Shown here piece by piece: positions 33,818-41,543 of a stretch of DNA of 56,104 nt. The number at the start of each line of letters is the position of its first letter. Within the stretch, counting starts at the first letter, position 1. The position numbers were made by a program, and so were the translations under genes. Where the stretch lies: contig JAFWNJ010000008.1 of assembly GCA_017510425.1 (NCBI GenBank), positions 1 through 56,104 of the forward strand, in the 5' to 3' direction. The DNA comes from Candidatus Saccharimonadota bacterium (GTDB lineage Bacteria > Patescibacteriota > Saccharimonadia > Saccharimonadales > Saccharimonadaceae). The notes beneath the pieces are model-generated. The model saw only the letters and a list, made by a program, of their open reading frames with translations. It was not told the DNA's origin and searched no databases.

Positions 33818-34600
33818 TTAGATTGTTGAATAGCTTTCTTTATTCTCTAGCATTTTCTCAATCGCATCTCTACTTTTGATCTCTATCTCTTTTTCAGCTT
33901 CATCGGTAGAGAAATAAGCTTGTGGACCAATATAATAATAGTCATAATTATCGTCGCTAAAAACTAACAATCCAAAATTACAAGTTGTAGTAACAGTACA
34001 AGGATCGGTTCCTAATGGATATCTTGAAACATGCCCCAAGCCACTAGTATTCTCCCAACGGTTCGCAAATTCCAACATAGTATCGCTACCAGACACCCCC
34101 ACGACGGCAAGACTTTCAACGAAGAGTCCACTACCAATCTTTGTCTCCCCAATCGTGTATCTATAAGATACATATTTCAGATTCTCCGGTATCTTAATTT
34201 TGTACCCCCACTCTCCTACATAAATATAATCTGCCGAATCGACATCACTAGAAACATCAAGATTACTTATCTTTTTCTGCAGCTCATTATTCTGCTTCTT
34301 CAGAGCACTAATCTGCTGGTTCAAGGCATCCTTTTGTGTATTCCCATCCATCATCATCCATACACCAAATCCAATTCCGCCCGCTGCAAGCAGTAAGCAC
34401 AGAATTAAACCAATCACCATTCCGCTTCCACTCTTTTTCTTCTCTTTCGTCGGCGCAGCCATCATATTATCCTTTGGCAACGACTCGCTAGCATCACCCT
34501 TAACTGGTGCAGCTGTCGCACTTTGCACTGGCGTAGCCGCCATATTCTGTCCTGCCGCACTAGCGCCAGGCGCCCCCGCTGTATTCTGATTCGGTTCCAT
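33818..34600 (-). CDS. Single-pass membrane protein, unknown function
   Basis: 260 residues. An Ala/Pro/Gln-rich N-terminal tail (about 1-57) leads to one membrane helix (GMVIGLILCLLLAAGGIGFGVWMMM), a coiled coil (NQQISALKKQNNELQKKISNL) and an extracytoplasmic domain with a Cys pair (PCTVTTTC). The plan matches the proteins at 16391 and 44874. AAAGGATAAT precedes the ATG and TATAAT (34633-34628) lies about 28 bases upstream. No family recognised. Confidence 0.72.
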   Translation of the reverse strand: MEPNQNTAGAPGASAAGQNMAATPVQSATAAPVKGDASESLPKDNMMAAPTKEKKKSGSGMVIGLILCLLLAAGGIGFGVWMMMDGNTQKDALNQQISALKKQNNELQKKISNLDVSSDVDSADYIYVGEWGYKIKIPENLKYVSYRYTIGETKIGSGLFVESLAVVGVSGSDTMLEFANRWENTSGLGHVSRYPLGTDPCTVTTTCNFGLLVFSDDNYDYYYIGPQAYFSTDEAEKEIEIKSRDAIEKMLENKESYSTI

Positions 34601-34664
34601 TATTATCCTTTCAAATTATTTGTATTCATTATAGCATAAGCATATTAATAAATAAAGCTTTCGC

Positions 34665-34798
34665 TTCTTGCATGATTCATCAATATCGAAGGACATAAAG
34701 GCAAAATTTTACATTTTGCCGCTGTAGAGGCGAAGCGATGTGATAAAATTTATTATCACATCGCGAAGCTCCTAAGATATTGATGAATCATGCAAGAA
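34665..34798. repeat. Large palindromic element with two inner hairpins
   Basis: Perfect 23-bp outer arms (34665-34687 and 34776-34798) enclose two inner hairpins: GGCAAAAT/ATTTTGCC and a perfect 12-bp GCGATGTGATAA/TTATCACATCGC. It has the same plan as family B (outer stem plus branched interior) but an unrelated, less GC-rich sequence. It lies between divergent genes. Confidence 0.85.
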
Positions 34799-34843
34799 CA
34801 CTTGTTTTTATTCTTATAACCCTTATGCTATACCGCTTATAGT

Positions 34844-34970
34844 TTACAATTTTACAAAAATATGCTATACTTAATATCAAGTGGGGTAGCAACTTAAGAG
34901 ATTAACGTCTATAGTGGGCTTTTTTAGGGCCAACTTATAGCGCATTTCATACAATTGTCAATTTTTAAAG
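34844..34970 (+). promoter_or_regulatory. Promoter and leader of the acyl-adenylate ligase gene
   Basis: TTTACA, a 17-nt spacer and TATACT (in TATGCTATACT, near 34863-34868) predict a start near 34875. The leader of about 100 nt contains a T-run after GGGC (34917-34925) that could be an attenuator. AAAGGAG lies before the ATG. No riboswitch class is recognised. Confidence 0.5.
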
Positions 34971-34973
34971 GAG

Positions 34974-36683
34974 ATGAATATGTTAAAAATCAAAGGGCAG
35001 AAAAGGGACCCACTCGTCCCCCCTATCAACATATCGACATTATTCAATTTATCCAGCTTTCGACACTGGGATGATATCGTCATCAACCAAAAGGAAATTG
35101 ATTTTACCCGTCGCGAGCTGAAGAGAGATGCTAAGGAATTAGCTAAGGTATTTCTTTCTCTCAATATCAAACGTAAAGACATCATAACCGTCGCTACTGG
35201 ACGACCGATGTATGAAAGCGTGTTAATCTTTCTCGCTGCCAATCGCATCGGAGCCGTAGTCTCTTTCCTCGACGAAAGAACCACTCGCGACACTCTGATC
35301 TTTTACCTTGAAGAATTTAAATCTAAGTTATTAATCACCTATAAATACAGCGAACGACGTATTCGTGAGCTAAAGCGCGATGTTAAGACGCTCGAGCACG
35401 TCATTAATCTAGACGGTCGCACCGTTGACGAGGCCGATCCTGATGAAAACCAAGTTGAAGATAAGGTTTTTCATGCACTTGACGGTTTCTGGCTCGGCAA
35501 AACCAATGCCACCGCTATCGCTCAAAAATTCCGCGGTCACGTTCCAAGAAACACTTTTAAGGCCAATAACGAGGCCTTAATTTCTTTCACGTCCGGTTCC
35601 ACTTCTGGCCCCAAACCGATGGTGTTTACCAATAAAAACATCATCGCATCCGCCATTTATTCTAAAGTAGCCAGCGGCGTAAAAATGTGGGATAAAAAGT
35701 ATCACACCTGGTTAGATTACGTCAGGTTCGACTGCCCCTATGGGTTCGTCGTTTCCACTCTCGCACCAATCTGTGGTGGCGGCGAGGTCATTTTGACCCC
35801 CGACATCAACGATAATAATCTCGATTACTACATCGGCAAGAATCCTAACACTATTTTCGGCATTCCATCACTGCTTAAAGAAATGCCCAACCTTAAAGAA
35901 ACCACCGATATTAGCAACCTCAAGCTATTCGCATCCGGGGGTGAACGCCTAGAACGCTCCGCCTCAATCGATGTACTCAATTTCTTCAAATCTCGTGGCC
36001 TAAAAGACATCAGAATCAGTAACGGTTACGGAGTCGGCGAAGCCCTAGGCTTAATTTCCACCGCAGTCGGCAATGCGCCATATAACCCTCGCTCAGTAGG
36101 TGTAGTTCCAGCCGGCGTTCACGTCATGATTCTAGATTCCGAGACCGGCGAAGAGCTAAATTTTGGCAAAACCGGTGTCATCTACGTCACAGGTAAGCAT
36201 ATTCTGAATCGTTATTTCAATCGTCCTGAGCTTGACGACGAGAAAATCGTCAAAATCCATAGGAAAAAATATGTCAAAACAGGCGATCTCGCCTACGTTA
36301 CACCCACTGGCTACGTCAACCTCGTCGGACGGGCCAGATTTTTTATTAACAACCTTCCCGCTAAAGTTTATTTTGAAGTAGTCCGTACTGCCATCAGTAA
36401 ATCTGAACTCGTAGAGAAATGCTTCGTCGTCAAAGGCCCCGATCGCAGGCTCAAGCTTGCTCCATATGCTTATATTATTACGAAAGAAGGCGTGCCGCAC
36501 GACAAAGAAACCCGCAAACAAATCAGAGCCACTGCTAAACAACCCTTCAATCTTGGCCGCCGCCGTATCACTCTCAAATCTTACGAACTCCCAAGCCGGA
36601 TTATTTTCCTGAAAGAATTCCCTTCCACTCGTGCCGGCAAAGTCGACTTCCGTAAGCTCGAAAAAATGGCCAGCAAGATGTAA
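34974..36683 (+). CDS. AMP-dependent synthetase/ligase (ANL superfamily)
   Basis: 569 residues. It activates a carboxylic acid as an acyl-adenylate, probably a fatty acid. Landmarks are SFTSGSTSGPKPMVFT (P-loop, about 205), NGYGVGEALGL (A5), YVKTGDLAYVTPTGYVNLVGRARFFI (A7-A8) and FPSTRAGKVDFRKL with the A10 lysine at the C-terminus. The sequence is divergent from known acyl-CoA synthetases, so acyl-CoA or acyl-carrier ligation and the substrate are uncertain. CPR bacteria rarely make fatty acids, so a role in processing scavenged lipids is plausible. AAAGGAG precedes the start at 34974/34980. Confidence 0.82.
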   Translation: MNMLKIKGQKRDPLVPPINISTLFNLSSFRHWDDIVINQKEIDFTRRELKRDAKELAKVFLSLNIKRKDIITVATGRPMYESVLIFLAANRIGAVVSFLDERTTRDTLIFYLEEFKSKLLITYKYSERRIRELKRDVKTLEHVINLDGRTVDEADPDENQVEDKVFHALDGFWLGKTNATAIAQKFRGHVPRNTFKANNEALISFTSGSTSGPKPMVFTNKNIIASAIYSKVASGVKMWDKKYHTWLDYVRFDCPYGFVVSTLAPICGGGEVILTPDINDNNLDYYIGKNPNTIFGIPSLLKEMPNLKETTDISNLKLFASGGERLERSASIDVLNFFKSRGLKDIRISNGYGVGEALGLISTAVGNAPYNPRSVGVVPAGVHVMILDSETGEELNFGKTGVIYVTGKHILNRYFNRPELDDEKIVKIHRKKYVKTGDLAYVTPTGYVNLVGRARFFINNLPAKVYFEVVRTAISKSELVEKCFVVKGPDRRLKLAPYAYIITKEGVPHDKETRKQIRATAKQPFNLGRRRITLKSYELPSRIIFLKEFPSTRAGKVDFRKLEKMASKM

Positions 36684-36749
36684 TTGCAATTAATCGAATT
36701 TATAATCTGTAATTTGGCAAAATATGGCATTCTGACTTGGCAATTCCAT

Positions 36750-36829
36750 GGGCGGGTGACGGACCTGGAGGGGGTCCCCCACGGAGCCTTTGCGACGTGG
36801 GGGAGGAGAAGGTCCGGCAGGACCCGCCC
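36750..36829 (+). repeat. Family A structured repeat, copy 2 (upstream of galU)
   Basis: The stems are GGGCGGGT/ACCCGCCC, GGACCT/AGGTCC (36761-36766 with 36810-36815) and CCCCCACG/CGTGGGGG (36776-36783 with 36796-36803). The constant parts GAC, GGAGGGGGT, AGGAGA and GGCAGG are shared with copy 3. A small palindrome, TGGGTCCACCCA, follows at about 36855-36866. The element lies between the ligase gene and the galU promoter. Confidence 0.88.
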
Positions 36830-36883
36830 AGAGAGCGGGTCCATCCAGAAAGCATGGGTCCACCCATAGCACAAAATCTATGC

Positions 36884-36889
36884 TATAAT
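36884..36889 (+). promoter_or_regulatory. -10 box of galU
   Basis: TATGCTATAAT ends nine bases before the ATG at 36899, so the mRNA is leaderless or has one or two leader bases. Confidence 0.65.
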
Positions 36890-36898
36890 TGCCTTATT

Positions 36899-37726
36899 AT
36901 GATTACAAAAGCAATTATCCCAGTCGCCGGTTGGGGCACCAGGCGCCTGCCAATCACTAAAATTATCGAAAAATCCATGTTGCCAGTCGGCAATCGCCCC
37001 CTGGTCGATTACTCCGTCCAGGATCTAATCAAAGCCGGCGTTAAAGACATCTACATGGTTATATCCAATGTCGAACCCTGCCAAGTTCAGGAATTTTATA
37101 AAGATAATCTAGCCTTAAACCAATACCTAATCGACCGCGGCAAAGAAGACCGACTCGCGCTCGCCAAGACTCTACCCGATGATGTAACCATTCATTATAC
37201 CGTCCAGGATCCTGCCAGTAAATATGGTACCGCTGTGCCCATCGCGCTGGTCATGAAAGAATATCGTCTAGATGAGCCAGTACTAGTCTTCATGGGTGAC
37301 GATTTTATCTGGAACCCTGGTGGCGAATCTGCCGCTGAAGCCCTCATCAAATCCGTCGGGGATAGTGCTGATTCCGCCATCCTCGGTGTCGAAATCGACA
37401 AATCCAAAGTCGAAAAATACGGTGTTCTCTCAGCTAAGGACGGCCACCTGGTCGGCATCGTCGAGAAGCCAACTCCCGAGACCGCACCATCCAATCTCAT
37501 CAATGTTTCCAAATACATCCTTTCACCAGAGCTTCTTCGTAAAATCACCGATTATGTCGACAGCCACGATTTCGGTCCCCTAGATCAAGAGTACATGATT
37601 ACCGACCCAATCGATGAATTCATCAAAAACGGCGGCATCATGCATATCGCCACCACCAAAGGCGAATATCTCGACGGTGGCTCCGTAGAAGGTTGGCTCC
37701 ACGCAAATAACGTAGTTTGCAGCTAG
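36899..37726 (+). CDS. galU: UTP-glucose-1-phosphate uridylyltransferase
   Basis: 275 residues. It makes UDP-glucose from UTP and glucose-1-phosphate. Landmarks are the nucleotide loop IIPVAGWGTRRLPITK, EKSMLPVGNRPLVDYSVQDLIKAGVKDIYMVIS, FMGDDFIWN, VGIVEKPTPETAPSNLINVSKYILSPEL and EYLDGGSVEGWLHAN. The ATG at 36899 fits the family start; the frame runs further 5' through the family A repeat and the promoter and should not be used. Confidence 0.92.
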   Translation: MITKAIIPVAGWGTRRLPITKIIEKSMLPVGNRPLVDYSVQDLIKAGVKDIYMVISNVEPCQVQEFYKDNLALNQYLIDRGKEDRLALAKTLPDDVTIHYTVQDPASKYGTAVPIALVMKEYRLDEPVLVFMGDDFIWNPGGESAAEALIKSVGDSADSAILGVEIDKSKVEKYGVLSAKDGHLVGIVEKPTPETAPSNLINVSKYILSPELLRKITDYVDSHDFGPLDQEYMITDPIDEFIKNGGIMHIATTKGEYLDGGSVEGWLHANNVVCS

Positions 37727-37743
37727 TTTAACAACCAAATCTC

Positions 37744-37787
37744 AAAATAGATGCTATCCCCCTATGAAACGGCAATGCATCTATTTT
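37744..37787. terminator. Bidirectional terminator between galU and gpmI
   Basis: AAAATAGATGC (37744-37754) pairs with GCATCTATTTT (37777-37787) and is followed by a T-run on both strands. It overlaps the gpmI stop codon. Confidence 0.75.
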
Positions 37788-39430
37788 TTGTGCACTTTAA
37801 TAAGCGGCTTACTCCACCTCTCAGGATAATCATCCTGCCCACAGAAAAGCGCAATCGTCGCGGCCACATTAGCCAGTCCCGGATTGTCCAAATTATTTAG
37901 GTCATATTTTTCACGATTGCCCGTATCGTCACAAATAATACACGGCACCCGATTAATCGTATGTGAAGTCTTCGGATGATTCTCGTAATCCAGTAGTTCC
38001 TCCGCATTACCATGATCGGACAAGACAATCATTACTCCACCCAGCTCCTGAACTTTGTCATATAACCGTTTCAAACTTAAATCAATCGCCTCCATTGCAG
38101 TAATCGTCGCGCTCATATTGGCAGTGTGCCCCACCATATCACCACCCGGATAATTAATCCTAATAAACTTATACTTATCCAGATTCTTCACCGCCTCATC
38201 CGTAATGTCAGCCGACCGCATCCATGGCCTGTCCTCATACGGCTCAGCATAAGACTCGATCTCCACGAACTCTTCCTGCGGCGCCTTCTCATAACTATTA
38301 CCATTAAAGTAATAAGTTATATGCCCATATTTCACCGTCTCCGATATCGCTAGCTGGGAAATCCCGCGCTCGCCCAGGAACCTACTTAGTGTCTCGTCAA
38401 TTTGCACCGGCTTCACCAACTGATGTTCCGGCACGTGTGTATCCGAATTGTATTCCGTCATCCCCACGAAATACACATCATCCGGTGTATAATTCCCTCG
38501 GTTAAAATACGGAAAATCCCAATACGTAAACGCCATCGCAATCTCAATCGCCCGATCCGCCCGGAAATCATAATAAATCAGCACATCGCCTTTTTCAATC
38601 TTTCCCACCGGCTGCTCATTTTCATCCACAATCACGAATGGCGGCAAATTCTGATCCTGTACATCAGGCTCAATCCGACGAAGCATATTGATAGCCTCCT
38701 CCGCACTCTTGAAATAATAATCCGCCTTCGCGTTCACCATCATATCCCAGCCTCGTGCCACCACAGTCCAATCATTCTCATACCGATCAGCCACGCACAC
38801 CATTCTACCACCACCGGAAGCAATCTTAATGTCCGCATCGTCAAATTTACTCACAAATTTCTCAAGTCTCTGGATAAACTTCGGCTCCGATTGTGGCAAC
38901 ACGTCACGCCCATCAAAAATCGCATGAATTCTCATCCTCCTCACGCCATCGCGATAAGCCCGCTCAATCATCTGCTCAAGGTGTGAAATATGACTATGTA
39001 CCCCTCCGTCAGAAAAAATACCTGCGAAATGCAAAGTCGCAGGCCATATCTCCTTATTATACAACAAATTGTCAGAATTGTCAAGCATAACCTTATTCTC
39101 GCTTAGCGCCCGAGTAATCGCACCCTTCCAAGCCTCAGATTTAAAAATCTCACCAGTACGAAAAGCATTTTCAATATGAGCAATCCCTTGCTTAATAATG
39201 CATCCTGCCCCCATTGTGTTATGTCCGACCTCAGAATTACCCATTTGTCCCGGCAGCAAGCCCACAGCTTCACCCGAAGCACTTAGCGCAGCATGCAAAT
39301 ATTTCCTTGCTGCTTCACCTAAAAATGTTGTTCTTGCTTTTGAGACCGCATTTCCCGGTCCATCCGGAGCCAAACCGACCCCATCTAAGATTGCGAGCAC
39401 CACAGGCCCATCATACTGTAGTTTATCCAT
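37781..39430 (-). CDS. gpmI: 2,3-bisphosphoglycerate-independent phosphoglycerate mutase
   Basis: 549 residues. It interconverts 3- and 2-phosphoglycerate using two metal ions. Landmarks are ILDGVGLAPDGPGNAVSKA, the catalytic serine in MGNSEVGHNTMGAG, FSDGGVHSHISHL, FDGRDVLPQS, DFRADRAIEIA, KYGHITYYFNG, NYPGGDMVGHTANM and LSDHGNAEE. The ATG at 39430 is preceded six bases away by TACAAT, so the mRNA is predicted leaderless; the frame to 39499 only reads through promoter and hairpin. Confidence 0.95.
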   Translation of the reverse strand: MDKLQYDGPVVLAILDGVGLAPDGPGNAVSKARTTFLGEAARKYLHAALSASGEAVGLLPGQMGNSEVGHNTMGAGCIIKQGIAHIENAFRTGEIFKSEAWKGAITRALSENKVMLDNSDNLLYNKEIWPATLHFAGIFSDGGVHSHISHLEQMIERAYRDGVRRMRIHAIFDGRDVLPQSEPKFIQRLEKFVSKFDDADIKIASGGGRMVCVADRYENDWTVVARGWDMMVNAKADYYFKSAEEAINMLRRIEPDVQDQNLPPFVIVDENEQPVGKIEKGDVLIYYDFRADRAIEIAMAFTYWDFPYFNRGNYTPDDVYFVGMTEYNSDTHVPEHQLVKPVQIDETLSRFLGERGISQLAISETVKYGHITYYFNGNSYEKAPQEEFVEIESYAEPYEDRPWMRSADITDEAVKNLDKYKFIRINYPGGDMVGHTANMSATITAMEAIDLSLKRLYDKVQELGGVMIVLSDHGNAEELLDYENHPKTSHTINRVPCIICDDTGNREKYDLNNLDNPGLANVAATIALFCGQDDYPERWSKPLIKVHKK

Positions 39431-39436
39431 ATGCTT

Positions 39437-39442
39437 ATTGTA
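39437..39442 (-). promoter_or_regulatory. Leaderless -10 box of gpmI
   Basis: TGTGCTACAAT ends six bases before the ATG at 39430. Confidence 0.65.
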
Positions 39443-39451
39443 GCACATATA

Positions 39452-39517
39452 AAAGCAAAAAACTACTTTTCGCTCGCGCTTCGCATACGCGCCGGGCAAA
39501 AGTAGTTTATTTGCTTT
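39452..39517. terminator. Long hairpin after the transporter gene
   Basis: Arms 39452-39470 and 39498-39517 pair over 19 bp with one bulge (AAAGCAAA...ACTACTTTT and its complement). The loop is GC-rich (CGCTCGCGCTTCGC...GCGCCGGGC). It can end arc operon transcription ahead of the gpmI promoter, but it is unusually long for a simple terminator. Confidence 0.7.
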
Positions 39518-39523
39518 AAAGAA

Positions 39524-41347
39524 CTACAATGAGAACAAGCACAACACTATGATGTTCACCACTGCTACGCAAGCTACTACGCGGATACTCCACTTAAACC
39601 AAGTCGAGTAATCCACCTTTGCCAGTGCCAAGCCCGCCATAATCGCACCACAAGTAGGTGTAATTAAGTTGACCAGACCATTCGCAGCCACAATTGTCAT
39701 TGCTGCCACGTTGGTACTGTAACCAAGCTGTGCCGCCACTGGCGCAATAATTGGTGTCGACAAGGTCGCAAGACCAGATGACGATGGCACCAATACGGAA
39801 AGTACTATATGTAGCACATAGTTTAGTGGCACAAATAGCATTTCCGGTAACGTTTCGAGCCAGGTCGCCGCATTAATAATGATGAAATTGTCCATCGCCG
39901 TCTCCGACATAAGCACCGAAGCGCCACGCGCTACCGCAATCACCAGAATGACACCAATCATATCGTCGGCACCATCCACGAAGGCATCCACGAAACCATG
40001 TTCACCTTGACGATTGATAATTGCAATGATAATTGCGCAAATCAAGAACCAAAGCGCCGCTTCGTAGAACCACCAGTTACCCAGTGACGAACCAGTTAGC
40101 CAGCCAGTCCATGAGTCAAAGAAGGTGATACCAAATTCACCCCACGGGATGAACCCAACAATCATCACTAGGAACGTAATTCCAAACACAACCAAAGTTG
40201 CAATTTGTTTACCCGATAATTTGGCTTCATCACCCTGAGCTTTCAGGTATTTACCATACAACTTCTCAGCCGCAGCCTGTTCGCGCAAGCTAAGGAAAGT
40301 AGAACCCTTGTCACGTTGTACTTTTTTGGCGTATTTTATGACGAAGAACGCCGCAATCGCAAGCGTTGTGAGCCACAAAACCACAGCAATCGCAATCACC
40401 GTCCCCTGGCTAAACTCAATCCCAGCATCCTTCATTGCGGAAATCGCCACGCCAGTTGCAAACGGGTTAATCGTAGAACCGAGCACACCCGCACCAGCAC
40501 CTAGCAAAATAGTAGCGACACCTACCAGCGGATCAAGTCCAGCTGCAAACATGGTTGCTGCAATTAGTACGTAGAACCCAACGCTTTCCTCTAGGAAACC
40601 ATAAGTAGTACCAAGTACCGAGAAAATAAACATGAGCAAAAGTATCAACAAATACTCTTTACCATGCAATTTCTGCACCAGTAACTTAATACCGGTCTCT
40701 AGAGCCTTGGTTCTAGCCACTACGGCCAAGAGCCCACCAAGCATCATGATGAATATACTAACATCAATCGCATCGGCAAAACCAAGGATCGGTGCCATTA
40801 ACACCTGATAAAGCGCTGCTCCTTCGACACCAGAGCCGTCCACAATTGCACAGCCACCTTCACCGTAAACTTCTTCACAAGCCTCCAGCGTATCAAAGGT
40901 CTCTTCAGCTTCCGTACCAGTTGCAATTACAACTTCTTCACCAGCTGAAACTCCACCATCGGATGTTACTGTTTCTTCCTTTTCTGAAATCAGCATCACA
41001 TCGTCAGCACTACGATTTGACATTTCATCGTCAGCCACCGGTGCCTCAGTAAGCATTCTGCTCTCAGATAGATTTTCGCCAGTCACTTCGTCACCAACTG
41101 CGGGCTCGAAAGATTCGCCTTCTGGTAAAGATAGTTCTTCTGAACCACCAGCTGGAGCCTCACCTTCCCATTCGCCTGGGCCAACTTCTACACTGGCTTC
41201 TTCCTCATCGAGAGGAGCCATAGCGTACTTGGCCCTAGGCAGTACATGTGACAAAATGCCAAGCAAAATAATCAAAATCATAATAATCGAATACGCCGAA
41301 AGCATCGCGCGTGTTCGTTTCTTACTTCGATTCTTCTTCCTAAACAT
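39524..41347 (-). CDS. YfcC/DcuC-family transporter, likely arginine/ornithine exchanger
   Basis: 607 residues. The first membrane helix (AYSIIMILIILLGILSHVLPRAKYAMAPL) is followed by an unusual acidic extracytoplasmic loop of about 140 residues (GPGEWEGEAPAGGSEEL... to DGSGVEGAALYQVL), then about ten to twelve helices with YfcC-type motifs (IFSVLGTTYGFLEESVGFYVL; LVPSSSGLATLSTPIIAPVAAQLGYS; VNLITPTCGAIMAGLALAKVDYSTWFKW). It is the last gene of the arcB-arcA operon, so it most likely imports arginine in exchange for ornithine. It belongs to the YfcC branch rather than the classical APC-type ArcD; the substrate is inferred from context. Confidence 0.85.
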   Translation of the reverse strand: MFRKKNRSKKRTRAMLSAYSIIMILIILLGILSHVLPRAKYAMAPLDEEEASVEVGPGEWEGEAPAGGSEELSLPEGESFEPAVGDEVTGENLSESRMLTEAPVADDEMSNRSADDVMLISEKEETVTSDGGVSAGEEVVIATGTEAEETFDTLEACEEVYGEGGCAIVDGSGVEGAALYQVLMAPILGFADAIDVSIFIMMLGGLLAVVARTKALETGIKLLVQKLHGKEYLLILLLMFIFSVLGTTYGFLEESVGFYVLIAATMFAAGLDPLVGVATILLGAGAGVLGSTINPFATGVAISAMKDAGIEFSQGTVIAIAVVLWLTTLAIAAFFVIKYAKKVQRDKGSTFLSLREQAAAEKLYGKYLKAQGDEAKLSGKQIATLVVFGITFLVMIVGFIPWGEFGITFFDSWTGWLTGSSLGNWWFYEAALWFLICAIIIAIINRQGEHGFVDAFVDGADDMIGVILVIAVARGASVLMSETAMDNFIIINAATWLETLPEMLFVPLNYVLHIVLSVLVPSSSGLATLSTPIIAPVAAQLGYSTNVAAMTIVAANGLVNLITPTCGAIMAGLALAKVDYSTWFKWSIRVVACVAVVNIIVLCLFSL

Positions 41348-41348
41348 T

Positions 41349-41492
41349 TTAAATCCTTTTAACTTTAATATTATCCCCTACCAAATTCTGTCTATTAATC
41401 TCCATAAAGTTTATCGTTTTAATATCCTTAAAACCAATTTTCTTCACTTCATGTACGCTAATATCCATTCTGGTCTTTATGTTTATTTTCAT
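41349..41492 (-). CDS. 47-residue ORF inside the arginine deiminase operon
   Basis: An ATG at 41492 with AAAGGAG at the ideal distance starts a frame that ends one base before the ATG of the transporter gene. It reads MKINIKTRMDISVHEVKKIG in its first 20 residues and ends GDNIKVKRI. It is basic, with no membrane helix or signal peptide. The stop/start spacing (TAAAATG) implies translational coupling to the transporter. It could be a real small protein or a leader peptide that sets transporter expression. Confidence 0.6.
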   Translation of the reverse strand: MKINIKTRMDISVHEVKKIGFKDIKTINFMEINRQNLVGDNIKVKRI

Positions 41493-41543
41493 TTTTTTCT
41501 CCTTTTGTTTTGTCCCCCCCTAGATTTACCTCAACTTATAAAT

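Noticed and set aside
36737-36898. N-terminal extension of galU
   Set aside because: It translates the family A repeat and the galU promoter; GalU proteins start at the MITKAIIPVAGWGT segment.
38402-38986. 194-codon frame antisense to gpmI
   Set aside because: His/Ile/Arg-rich translation with no ribosome site, opposite a certain gene.
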